Shown here in pieces: positions 38,901-47,631 of a DNA stretch of 64,000 nt. Numbering within the stretch: position 1 is the first letter of the stretch; each line of letters begins with the position of its first letter. The position numbers were made by a program, and so were the translations under genes. This stretch comes from Nisaea acidiphila (lineage in GTDB: Bacteria; Pseudomonadota; Alphaproteobacteria; Thalassobaculales; Thalassobaculaceae). The notes under the pieces are model-generated. The model searched no databases and was not told the DNA's origin. It worked only from the letters and a program-made list of their open reading frames with translations. The stretch covers positions 2,390,501-2,454,500 of the forward strand of contig NZ_CP102480.1 of the NCBI RefSeq assembly GCF_024662015.1, read 5' to 3'.

Positions 38901-40778
38901 GCTGCTCTTCATCTGCATCTCGAAATCGTGGATCCAGACGGCGTTGCCGAGAAACTTGGAGGAAACCTCGTAGGGCCGCTCGCTCAAGACCCGCACGCCC
39001 ATATTCTCGATCATGGGCATGACGTCGGAGAGCGGAACCGGTGTGTCGCGGTGAAAGAATTTCAGGTGCAGCCTCCGGTCCTCGGAGCCGACGGGCCGGA
39101 AGAGGTTGATCGCCAGCCGTCCGTCGGAAAGCGTTTCCTCGATCCGGTCGATATCGAAGATCGCGCCTTGCGCCGAATAGTCCTCGCGGTAGGAGGACGG
39201 GAAGGCGTTGCGGTAACGGCGCAACAGCGCGTTCCCCCGCTCCTCTCCGCGGGCCTCTACAAGTGCCTGGTGCAGTTTGTCGGACCAGGAACGCGCGGCG
39301 TCGGCGAGCCGGTGTTCGAGCTCTTCCAGATCGACTTCGGGTACCGCACCTCGTTCCGTTTTGACAATGAAATGCAGCCGCGCCAGAACGGATTCCGAGA
39401 CCTGCGTGTAGAAAGCCGTGATGCTGCCGTTGAACGCCTTGCCGAGAATGTCGGCGAAGCGTTCGCGGATGGGTGTGTTGTAATGGTCGCGCGGGACGAA
39501 AAGGATCGCCGAAATGAAGCGCTCGAACGGATCCGCCCGTATGAACAGGGCTGTCTTCTGGCGCTCCTGGAGATGGAGAATCCCGATCGAGGTGGTCAGC
39601 AGTTCGTCTTCGGTCGCCTGGAACAGCTCGTCGCGGGGATAGGTTTCCAGGATATTGAGCAGCGCTTTTCCGTTATGGCTGTCGGGGGCGAAGCCGGCGC
39701 GCGCGACAATGTGGCTGATCTTCTGCCGAAGCAGCGGAATGTCGGACGGACTCTGGTTATAGGCGACCGACGTGAACAGACCGATAAAACGGTGTTCCCC
39801 GGTCACCTTGCCATGATTGTCGATCTTTTTGACGATGATCGCGTCCATATGGACGGGACGATGGACCCGCGCCTTGTGATTGGCCTTCATGATCAGCAGC
39901 AGGTCTGGGCTTGTCAGGAACACGCGGACATCCTCGGGCAGCTCGCCGAGGTTGCGCAGCCCGTCGAACACACCGACTTCCGGAGACCGCAGGATGCCGA
40001 GACCGGAGCCGTCGACCACTTGCATCTTCGCGGTTTTTCCGCTGCCGACATAGTCGAGCTCGCGATATCCGAGGAAGGTGAAATGGTTGTCCTCGATCCA
40101 CCGCAGGAAATCGACGACCTCGCTCACCTCTTCCCGATTATGAGGGGTTTCCCGTACGCCGATCTCGGTCACGACGTCGAGCACCTTTTCCCGCATCGTA
40201 CGCCAGTCCTCGACGGACGACCGGACGTCCTGAAGCAGCGAATGCAGATCCTGCTCGATCCGCTCAAGCACCGTGGCGGAGGATTGCTCCGAGATGCGAA
40301 ACTGCATGTAGGATTCCCGGAGCTCCCCGTTGCCCGGTGCTGCGCTATCAAGCACGCGTTCCAGCTCGCCTTTAGAGGAGCGTTCGACCGCGAAGATCGG
40401 GTGGATGACGAGGTGGACAGTCAGATCCTGCGAGTTCAGGGCCGTGGTTACAGAGTCCACGAGAAACGGCATGTCGTCGTTGACGATCTCGATCACCGTG
40501 TGCGGCGACTGCCAGCCGGTCGAATCGAAGCGGGGATTGTAGGCCCGGATCTTCGCTTTCCCGGGTTCGCGAAGTTTGCCGAATTCCCAGACCGAAAGCA
40601 CGGCGCCGAGCAGGTCTTCAGGTTCTTCCGAGAGGATGTCCTGTGGCGCGACGTTCGCGTAGAACTGCCGGACGAAACTTTCGGCTTCCGCCTGTTTGTC
40701 TTTAGCGATCCGTTCCTGCAGATCTGCGATCAGCCTGTCGATCAGCTCTTGCTTCAGGGTGTGCAACTTATCGCGCAT
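35919..40778 (-). CDS. NAD-specific glutamate dehydrogenase, large (GDH-L) type
   Basis: A giant (about 1,619 residues) NAD-dependent glutamate dehydrogenase that deaminates glutamate to 2-oxoglutarate. The long N-terminal regulatory region includes ACT-like parts and [17 protein letters not shown]. The catalytic core contains [41 protein letters not shown] and the NAD-binding [17 protein letters not shown]. ATG 40778 has a GGGAGGAAAT site; the frame opens at 40799. Such GDHs are typical of alphaproteobacteria and are regulated by amino acids and, in Caulobacter, tied to cell division (the GdhZ enzyme). No frameshift is seen. Confidence 0.96.
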   Translation of the reverse strand: [1619 protein letters not shown]

Positions 40779-41077
40779 GCGATTTCCTCCCGCGACCATA
40801 AGGCAGTCCCCATTGCATCCGAGGCTACTCTATTTGGAGTCGCCTAAGAAGGGGCAAATTATTGAATTTCAGGGACATACCGGTATCCGTGCCCCTGACG
40901 AAAGCGGCCGGACACCGTATCCATCGGCGTCGTCCCCGGGCGTGCGGTTCCACGCCTGTTGGTAGTCTACGCATCCAGTCTTAAGGGATTGGTAACGCGC
41001 CTTTGTGCACAGTGCCTGGAAATCTTGGATTTATTTCAAACCCGGCACCGGCGCGTTGCGCCGTTGAACGAGACGGA
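40779..41077. other. gap between divergent NAD-GDH and hybrid kinase genes
   Basis: About 300 bases with no credible gene; it must hold two divergent promoters. A GAGTC (GANTC) site is at 40837-40841. I see no convincing promoter pair or hairpin. Confidence 0.5.
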
Positions 41078-44000
41078 ATGAAGGTTCGGATATTAGCTCT
41101 GGCGCCGGCCGCGATGATTGTCGCAGCCGCAGTGGGAATTGGGGTCTTTCTTTCGGCGGAGGCTCGCAGGACGCATCTTGCGGAAATCCGTATCGAACTG
41201 ACGCAGGATCTCACCCTTCTGCGGACCCGGCTGGAAGGCCTGATCACCGCGAACGTTCGCTTGGTGGGCGGGATGGCGGCTGCCGTTTCGGCGGATCCGG
41301 ATCTGACGGAAGAGCGCTTCGCCCGGATGGGCGAACGGATATTCACGAAGCGCCTGCAACTCCGCAATATCGGCGCTGCGCCGGATCTGGTGCTGCGTTA
41401 CGTCTATCCGCTGGAAGGCAACGAAGGCGCGATCGGGCTCGACTATCGCAAAAATGAAGTGCAACGCGCGGCGGCGTTAAAAGCGCGCGATGCGCGCGAC
41501 CTTGTCCTGGCAGGCCCGCTTAAACTTGTGCAGGGGGGCCTTGCCGTCATCGGCCGCTATCCGGTTTTCGTTAAAGAGCCGGACGGAAAGGAATCGTTCT
41601 GGGGCCTGGTTTCCGCCGTGATCGACATGGAGGAACTTTACGCCGCGGCGAAAATCGACCGCGACCCCGGCAAGATGGCGTTCGATCTCGCGATCCGGGG
41701 CCGTGACGGTCTCGGCATGGATGGCGCGGTGTTTTTCGGAGACGAGACTCTCTTCGAAGGAGAGTCTGTTCTGCAGCTCGTCAATCTGCCGGTCGGGGAG
41801 TGGGTTCTGGCGGCACGGCCGAAGGGCGGATGGATCGTGCCGTCTTCTGTCTATTGGCAGATCCTGCTGCCGGTCATGCTCATCGGTCTTTCCATTGCAG
41901 TGCCGGTCGCGGGCCTGGGGATATATCACGAGCGTAGACGCCGCGACTTGCAGTTTCTCGCGGCTCAGGAAGCGGTCCTGGTCGAAGCGAAAGAAAAGGC
42001 GACCGAAGCCGAGCGGCAGTTGCGCATCGCGCTGGAGGCAATGAACGGAGCGTTCGTGCTGTATGACCGGGACATGCGGTTCGTCCTCTGCAATGAGAGC
42101 TTTCTGGAACTCTATCCAAGTACCCGCCGGACCATGGTTCCGGGCCGGAAGCTTGAGGATATTCTGCGCGTTGCGGCCTATGAAGGCGATGTCAAGGAAG
42201 CGGCGGGCCGCGAGGAGGAGTGGGTCGCGATGCGGCTGCGGCAGTTCCACGAGCCCGGACCGGCGACCGAGCAGGAGTTGCCCGACGGACGCTGGGTCCG
42301 CATCCAGGATTCGAAGACACCGGATGGGGGCTTTCTGTCCTTCCGCGTCGATGTCACGGAATTGAAGCAGCGCCAGGAGGAAGCCGAGGCGGCCAGCCGG
42401 ACAAAGTCCGCCTTCCTTGCCAATATGAGCCACGAGATCCGGACTCCGCTGAACGGCATCGTCGGGCTGGGGCGCCTTTTGCAACGGACGCAACTGGATA
42501 CGGCGCAGAAAGACTTCGCCGACAAGATCGTTTCCTCGTCGCAGATCCTGCTCGGCATCATTAACGACATTCTGGACTTCTCGAAGATCGAGGCGGGTCA
42601 ACTGGAGATCGACGCAACCGACTTCAACCTGAGGCAGGTGATCAATCAGGTGGGAAGCCTCGCCAGGGACAGGGCCGACGAGAAAGGCCTCGAGTTCGCA
42701 ATCCATATCGATCCGGATACGCCGCTCGACCTCTATGGCGATCCGCTCAGGATCGCACAGATCCTGACGAATTTTTGCAGCAACGCGGTCAAGTTCACCA
42801 AAGCCGGGTCGGTAAAACTGTTCGTGCAGCCGGCCAACCTGACGGAACGCAGTGTCGAACTGGATTTCCGGGTCGAGGATACGGGCATCGGCATGACGGC
42901 CGAGCAGCGCGACAAGATTTTCAAACCCTTCGCGCAGGCGGACGTTTCGACGACCCGGCAGTATGGCGGAACCGGTCTCGGCCTTTCGATCTGCCTCGAT
43001 CTCGTCGAGCGCATGGGTGGCAGGATCTGGGTCGAAAGTGCCTTCGGCAAGGGAAGCACGTTCCACGCGAGCCTGCCGCTCACGATCTCCTCCGGACCGG
43101 CGCATATGTCGGATCTGGAAAACGCGCCGTTCCATGATTGGCGCGTTCTCGTCGTCGATGACAGTGAAACGGCGCGGCTGGTGCTTATGGGCATGGTGCG
43201 CTCTCTTGGCCTCGAGGTGCAGGAAGCCGAGTCGGGCGAAGCGGCCTTGGACCGGATCGACAAGGAGCATTTCGATCTCATTGTGCTGGATTGGCTGATG
43301 CCGAATCTCGACGGCATCGATACGGCCCGCCGTATCTGCGAAATGATTCCCGAGGAAGGGGCGCGGCCGAAGATCGTGCTGACTACGGGAGCAAGTGCGG
43401 ATGGCCTGACGGACGAGGCGCTCAAGGCTGGCGCCAGCGGAGTTCTCACGAAACCGTTTGCCCAGGATCGTTTTCTGCGGCTGTTGAACGTGCTGGGCGC
43501 CGACGGCGCCCTGGAAGAGGATGCCGATCAGCCCTTGGCGGCCAGCCTTGCTGGAATGAAGGTTCTCGTTGCCGAGGACAATGCAATCAACCAGCAGGTC
43601 GTCGAGGCCCTGCTTCGCCGGGCGGGCGTCGAGGTCGAACTTGTCGGCAACGGGCGGCTTGCGGTGGACGCGGTCTCGAGGGCCGGACCGCTTGGATATG
43701 ACGCCGTTCTGATGGATATCCAGATGCCGGAAATGGACGGGATCGCGGCAACCCGGGCGATCAGGGAAGATCTTGGATTCGGCGACCTACCGATCGTCGC
43801 GGCAACGGCGCACGCGATGATGTCCGAAATCGAACGATGTTTCGAAGCCGGAATGAACGAGCATATCGCAAAACCGATCGATGAAGACAAGCTCTACGAC
43901 GTGCTTGCCGGCGTTCGTGCCGGTCATTTTGACCAGATGGTCTTCGAGCCGGAAGACAAGGCGGAATCAGGCAGGCCGGAAACAGACGCGGCGGCGCCGG

Positions 44001-44386
44001 ACGGGAAATCGGAGGAATTCGCGCCGTTCGCGCGGATGAAGAATCTTCTCGGCGACGACGAACTGGCCGCGCGCCTCTTCAATGAGTTCTGCCGCCAGAA
44101 TTCGCGCACAGCCGGAAGGCTCGGGGATCTGCTCGCCGCGAACGACGGGGCCGAGGCGGCACGCCTTGCGCATCAGGTCAAGGGAGTCGCAGGCAACCTG
44201 GGACTGACCGCGCTGAGTGCAGCCGCGGCTGAACTGGAAACGCTGCTGCGTGACGAGACACGGACCGGATCGATACTCGACCCGGCCCGTGTTCGTTTCG
44301 AGGAAGCGCTTGAAGCCGCGCTTGACGGGGTTCGGACCTGTCTTCTCTCAAAGAACCTGCTCGAAGAAGACTCCTTCGAGGCCTGA
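41078..44386 (+). CDS. CHASE-PAS hybrid histidine kinase with two receivers and HPt
   Basis: A 1,102-residue membrane sensor kinase with a complete internal phosphorelay. TM1 (residues 5-24) and TM2 (about 265-285) flank a periplasmic CHASE-like domain (VLRYVYPLEGNEGAIGLDY). Next come a PAS domain (AMNGAFVLYDRDMRFVLCNE), a HisKA domain with the phospho-His in ANMSHEIRTPLNG, an HATPase domain (DTGIGM, GGTGLGLSIC), receiver 1 (VLDWLMPN), receiver 2 (VLMDIQMPEMDG) and a C-terminal HPt with LAHQVKGVAGNLG. ATG 41078 follows a GAGACGGA site. No regulator gene is adjacent; the input ligand is unknown. Confidence 0.95.
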   Translation: MKVRILALAPAAMIVAAAVGIGVFLSAEARRTHLAEIRIELTQDLTLLRTRLEGLITANVRLVGGMAAAVSADPDLTEERFARMGERIFTKRLQLRNIGAAPDLVLRYVYPLEGNEGAIGLDYRKNEVQRAAALKARDARDLVLAGPLKLVQGGLAVIGRYPVFVKEPDGKESFWGLVSAVIDMEELYAAAKIDRDPGKMAFDLAIRGRDGLGMDGAVFFGDETLFEGESVLQLVNLPVGEWVLAARPKGGWIVPSSVYWQILLPVMLIGLSIAVPVAGLGIYHERRRRDLQFLAAQEAVLVEAKEKATEAERQLRIALEAMNGAFVLYDRDMRFVLCNESFLELYPSTRRTMVPGRKLEDILRVAAYEGDVKEAAGREEEWVAMRLRQFHEPGPATEQELPDGRWVRIQDSKTPDGGFLSFRVDVTELKQRQEEAEAASRTKSAFLANMSHEIRTPLNGIVGLGRLLQRTQLDTAQKDFADKIVSSSQILLGIINDILDFSKIEAGQLEIDATDFNLRQVINQVGSLARDRADEKGLEFAIHIDPDTPLDLYGDPLRIAQILTNFCSNAVKFTKAGSVKLFVQPANLTERSVELDFRVEDTGIGMTAEQRDKIFKPFAQADVSTTRQYGGTGLGLSICLDLVERMGGRIWVESAFGKGSTFHASLPLTISSGPAHMSDLENAPFHDWRVLVVDDSETARLVLMGMVRSLGLEVQEAESGEAALDRIDKEHFDLIVLDWLMPNLDGIDTARRICEMIPEEGARPKIVLTTGASADGLTDEALKAGASGVLTKPFAQDRFLRLLNVLGADGALEEDADQPLAASLAGMKVLVAEDNAINQQVVEALLRRAGVEVELVGNGRLAVDAVSRAGPLGYDAVLMDIQMPEMDGIAATRAIREDLGFGDLPIVAATAHAMMSEIERCFEAGMNEHIAKPIDEDKLYDVLAGVRAGHFDQMVFEPEDKAESGRPETDAAAPDGKSEEFAPFARMKNLLGDDELAARLFNEFCRQNSRTAGRLGDLLAANDGAEAARLAHQVKGVAGNLGLTALSAAAAELETLLRDETRTGSILDPARVRFEEALEAALDGVRTCLLSKNLLEEDSFEA

Positions 44387-44390
44387 TCGG

Positions 44391-44627
44391 TCAGGCGGAC
44401 AGGAAGCCTGCAACCTCATCCTTGAGCGCCAGACGCTTTTTCTTAAGGTCTTCGGCATAGGCATCGGAGGTGGTTTCGACTTCCGCCTCGATCCGGTGAA
44501 TCTCCCGGTTCACCTCATGATATTCGTCGGCGAGCTTGGCGAAATGAGCGTTGCTCTGTTTCAGCTCGTGGATCTTCTGGGCCGCATCCGGGAATTCTTC
44601 TGCGAGCTCGTGCGGAACGTGGGACAT
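44391..44627 (-). CDS. YdcH-family (DUF465) small protein
   Basis: A 78-residue DUF465 protein, mostly one long coiled-coil hairpin: FPDAAQKIHELKQSNAHF, HEVNREIHRIEAEVETTSD and a KKKRLALKDEVAGFL tail. Function is unknown in the family. ATG 44625-44627 is preceded by an AGGAGC ribosome binding site. The open frame extends to 44765 without another good start. It is convergent with the hybrid kinase gene, four bases apart. Confidence 0.9.
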   Translation of the reverse strand: MSHVPHELAEEFPDAAQKIHELKQSNAHFAKLADEYHEVNREIHRIEAEVETTSDAYAEDLKKKRLALKDEVAGFLSA

Positions 44628-44806
44628 TTTTGCTCCTGAATTTGCCGTTGTCCTCATTGACTGAAGGGATAGGAGCACGCGGCCAAGAGCGTTTCTTTGA
44701 TCCAGGTCAAGTTGCTGTGCGGAGCGCGACACTTTTCGGCCTGCTGGCCAATCCCGGACCGCCACTATACCCTGCCCGGGTCACCTAGTTCCCGGGCCGC
44801 ACCGTC

Positions 44807-45715
44807 ATGCAACTCATCGCCGCCTTTTCCGCATTGCCGGCCCCGGTCCGCGCGACCCTGCTGATGTGCTCGGCGATGGTGTTCTTCACCTCGATGGGGA
44901 TCTTCATCCGGCTCGCCTCGGAACACCTGCATGTTCTCGAGGTCGTGTTCTTCCGCAACTTCCTGGCGGTCGTGCTGATGGCACCCTGGATCATGCGGCA
45001 GGGGCTGGGTGCGCTCAGAACCGAGCGTTACGGGCTTTACAGCTTGCGGGCGGCGATCAATCTGGTCGCCATGGCGGCGGGCTTCGCGGCCATCACCATG
45101 ATCCCGCTCGCCGAGGCGACGGCGCTGGGTTTCACCGCGCCGCTTTTCGCTACCATCGGCGCGGTTCTGGTGCTGGGAGAGGTCATTCGCGTACGCCGCG
45201 TCGCGGCACTCGTGGCGGGTTTCGTCGGCATGCTCATCGTGCTCCGGCCGGGCATGGAGGCGATCTCCGCCGGGGCCCTGCTCGCGCTCGGCAACGCGCT
45301 CGGAATCTCGGTGACCGCACTGGTGGTGAAGAAACTGACGGCGACGGAACGGCCCGAGGCGATCGTGCTCTGGATGGTCCTGCTGCAGAGCCCGCTTTCG
45401 CTGGTTCCCGCGCTCTTCTTCTGGACCTGGCCGGACGCGATGACCTGGCTCTGGCTCTTTTGCCTCGCCGGTGCCGGCACGCTCGGCCACATGTGCTGGA
45501 CCCGGGCCTGCGGGCTGGCGGAAATCACCCAGCTGCAGCCGCTCGAATTCGTCAAGCTGCCGCTGATCGCGGTGATGGGGTTTCTGTTGTTCGGAGAGGG
45601 GCCGACGCTCTGGGTCTGGCTCGGCGGCGCGGTCATCTTCTGTTCAACCGCCTATATCAGCCACCGCGAAGCGGTCATGGCACGGCGCAAGGCCCGCGAG
45701 GCTGCCGGGAGGTAA
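44807..45715 (+). CDS. EamA-family DMT transporter
   Basis: A 302-residue drug/metabolite transporter-type permease with ten predicted TM helices in two EamA halves. N-terminal half: LLMCSAMVFFTSMGIFIRLASE, IPLAEATALGFTAPLFATIGAVLVLGE. C-terminal half: WTRACGLAEITQLQPLEFVKLPLIAVMGFLLFGEGP. The substrate is unknown. It marks the left conserved boundary of the restriction-modification island that follows. Confidence 0.9.
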   Translation: MQLIAAFSALPAPVRATLLMCSAMVFFTSMGIFIRLASEHLHVLEVVFFRNFLAVVLMAPWIMRQGLGALRTERYGLYSLRAAINLVAMAAGFAAITMIPLAEATALGFTAPLFATIGAVLVLGEVIRVRRVAALVAGFVGMLIVLRPGMEAISAGALLALGNALGISVTALVVKKLTATERPEAIVLWMVLLQSPLSLVPALFFWTWPDAMTWLWLFCLAGAGTLGHMCWTRACGLAEITQLQPLEFVKLPLIAVMGFLLFGEGPTLWVWLGGAVIFCSTAYISHREAVMARRKAREAAGR

Positions 45716-45929
45716 GTGTTTCGTAATGGAACTGTTTATCGGAGTAGGGCCATGACGGCGTGTTTTGCATAGTCGAAGCTAGATGGACGGACGACCGACC
45801 TTCGTCTCGAGATCGTTCGGATGGCCGGCCGAAAAACGTCCAACGGCTTCCATAAGGTCCAAGTAGAGGAATCTTTCCAACTGCTCAAAAGTGTGCAGTA
45901 ATGCGCAGCGTGGCAGTGTGGAAAGAGCC
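45716..45929 (+). promoter_or_regulatory. left junction of the restriction island, with weak dyads
   Basis: About 214 bases with no gene. Just before the small regulator gene are repeated GCAG/GTGG-like words, including ACTGC (45880-45884) and GCAGT (45895-45899) as 5-bp arms around a 10-base spacer. These could be operator sites for the encoded ribbon-helix-helix-like protein, but the signal is weak. No integrase or transposase remnant was seen. Confidence 0.35.
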
Positions 45930-46121
45930 GTGAGCACGACTGAAGGCAAAACCGTTCGTTTGCAGGTCCTGTTGGACGAGGATGAAGCGGCTCGGTTTCA
46001 GCGATATTGCGACGAGCGTGGGTTCAAGAAATCCACCTTGGCCGCTCGGCTGATACGTGAGCACCTCGACAGTGAGATTGGGCCAACCCAACGGTCTCTG
46101 TTTCGCGTTGGAGAGCAATGA
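45930..46121 (+). CDS. small ribbon-helix-helix-like regulator of the methylase operon
   Basis: A 63-residue protein, beginning at GTG 45930 behind AAAGAG; the frame is open from 45891. It has a strand (KTVRLQVLLD) followed by two helices (DEAARFQRYCDERGF and KKSTLAARLIREHLD), the outline of an Arc/MetJ-type ribbon-helix-helix DNA-binding domain. The methyltransferase gene starts four bases after its stop codon, so they are co-transcribed. The likely role is transcriptional control of the methylase, as C-proteins and RHH regulators do elsewhere. Inferred from fold outline and position. Confidence 0.7.
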   Translation: MSTTEGKTVRLQVLLDEDEAARFQRYCDERGFKKSTLAARLIREHLDSEIGPTQRSLFRVGEQ

Positions 46122-46124
46122 AAC

Positions 46125-47630
46125 ATGACTGCTACTGGTCCTGACAATGCGTTGGTGCGGAAGCTGATTCGGGCGAATTCGGGCGGCCAGCTACGTGTCC
46201 TCGACCTCTTTTCCGGGTGTGGGGGCCTGTCCCTCGGTTTCGACGCCGCAGGTTTTAACATCGCAGGTGCCGTCGAGTTCGACCCCCACGCAGCTCAGTC
46301 ACACGGTCTGAATTTTCATGGCGGGGACGCCAAGCACTCGAACCCATATGACATTACCGATACTGACCCAAAGAGGTTCGCTGACGACCTTGAGCTTGGG
46401 CCAGTGGATGAGGCTATTGATGTTCTGGTTGGTGGCCCTCCGTGTCAGGCATTTGCAAGAGTGGGAAGAGCTAAGCTTCGAGAAGTGGACGAGCACCCGG
46501 AAGCATTTCTTCATGATCCCAGGGCACAACTGTACAAGTCTTACCTGGACTATGTTGAAGCCTTTAAACCTCTGGCACTTCTCATGGAGAATGTTCCGGA
46601 TGTCCTGAACCACGGCGGGCAGAACATCCCGGAAGAAATTTCCGATGTGCTTGAAGCCAAGGGATATGTCTGTCGGTACACGTTGCTCAATTCGGTCTTC
46701 TACGGCGTACCCCAGATGCGGGAACGGATGTTCCTCGTGGCATATCGAAGAGAGCTTGGCATCAATCAACCCAGTTTTCCTGAGCCGACCAATGCACACC
46801 GGCTTCCGCCAGGATATGACGGCTCACGTGCTGTCGCACTGAAACTTCTCAATGGTCTGTTTGCAGGTGCTCACGACTATCTGGAGCCCCCCGCATCATC
46901 GGGTGATCTTGCCCCGGCTGTGACAGCTCATGAAGCTATAGGGGACCTTCCGCCGATACTTGCGAGGGAGGCTTTGGCTGACGGTAGTCTAAAACGGGGT
47001 GCTCGGCGGTTTGATATCCCAACCGTGGGCTACGAGATCGATCGGCCCTTGTCCGACTATGCGGCGATCCTGAAGCAATGGCCTCGGTTCGAAGCTCCGG
47101 CGGCCGGACTGTTCGACCACCAAATTCGGTACCTGCCACGAGACTACGATCTGTTCGCCTTGATGCGGGAGGGGGCCGAGTACCCTGAACTTCATCGCAT
47201 GGCGACGTTGCGGTTCGAGAAGCAAGCCGTGAAACAGGGGCTTCGAGCAAACTCGCCCGAATGGGACGAACTCAAGGCCGCGATGGTGCCACCCTATGAC
47301 CCTGGAAAGTTCCCGAACAAATGGTGGAAGCTCCAGAGAGACAAACCGGTGCGGACACTGATGGCCCATCTGGGAAAGGACAGCTACAGCCACATCCACT
47401 ACGACAGTGCTCAGGCTCGGACCATATCGGTTCGTGAGGCTGCCCGCCTTCAGTCGTTCCCGGACGGTTTCCGATTCTGCGGAACCATGAACCCTGCATT
47501 TCGTCAGATCGGAAATTCGGTTCCACCTCTTCTGGCCAAACGGGTTGCGGAGGAGATGCGGCGAACGATTAAGAATGCGGTAACCGGACTAGCCTCGCCT
47601 CAGACAACAGCGTCTCAGGCAGCTGAGTAG
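46125..47630 (+). CDS. 5-cytosine DNA methyltransferase
   Basis: A 501-residue C5 methyltransferase. Motif I: VLDLFSGCGGLSLGFD; motif IV with the catalytic Cys107 in VGGPPCQAF; motif VI MENVPDVL (E155); motif VIII QMRERM; motifs IX-X REAARLQSFPDGF and QIGNSVPPLLAKRVAEE. The target-recognition region lies between about residues 215 and 440 and cannot be read for specificity. It is co-transcribed with the small RHH-like gene and convergent with the putative nuclease gene (one base between stops). Codon use is clearly less GC-rich than in the flanks, suggesting horizontal transfer. Confidence 0.95.
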   Translation: MTATGPDNALVRKLIRANSGGQLRVLDLFSGCGGLSLGFDAAGFNIAGAVEFDPHAAQSHGLNFHGGDAKHSNPYDITDTDPKRFADDLELGPVDEAIDVLVGGPPCQAFARVGRAKLREVDEHPEAFLHDPRAQLYKSYLDYVEAFKPLALLMENVPDVLNHGGQNIPEEISDVLEAKGYVCRYTLLNSVFYGVPQMRERMFLVAYRRELGINQPSFPEPTNAHRLPPGYDGSRAVALKLLNGLFAGAHDYLEPPASSGDLAPAVTAHEAIGDLPPILAREALADGSLKRGARRFDIPTVGYEIDRPLSDYAAILKQWPRFEAPAAGLFDHQIRYLPRDYDLFALMREGAEYPELHRMATLRFEKQAVKQGLRANSPEWDELKAAMVPPYDPGKFPNKWWKLQRDKPVRTLMAHLGKDSYSHIHYDSAQARTISVREAARLQSFPDGFRFCGTMNPAFRQIGNSVPPLLAKRVAEEMRRTIKNAVTGLASPQTTASQAAE

Positions 47631-47631
47631 G

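Noticed and set aside
38862-40847. A 661-codon open frame on the plus strand opposite the NAD-glutamate dehydrogenase gene
   Set aside because: It is an antisense shadow of a highly conserved GC-rich gene and encodes no recognisable domain; no start or ribosome binding site supports it.
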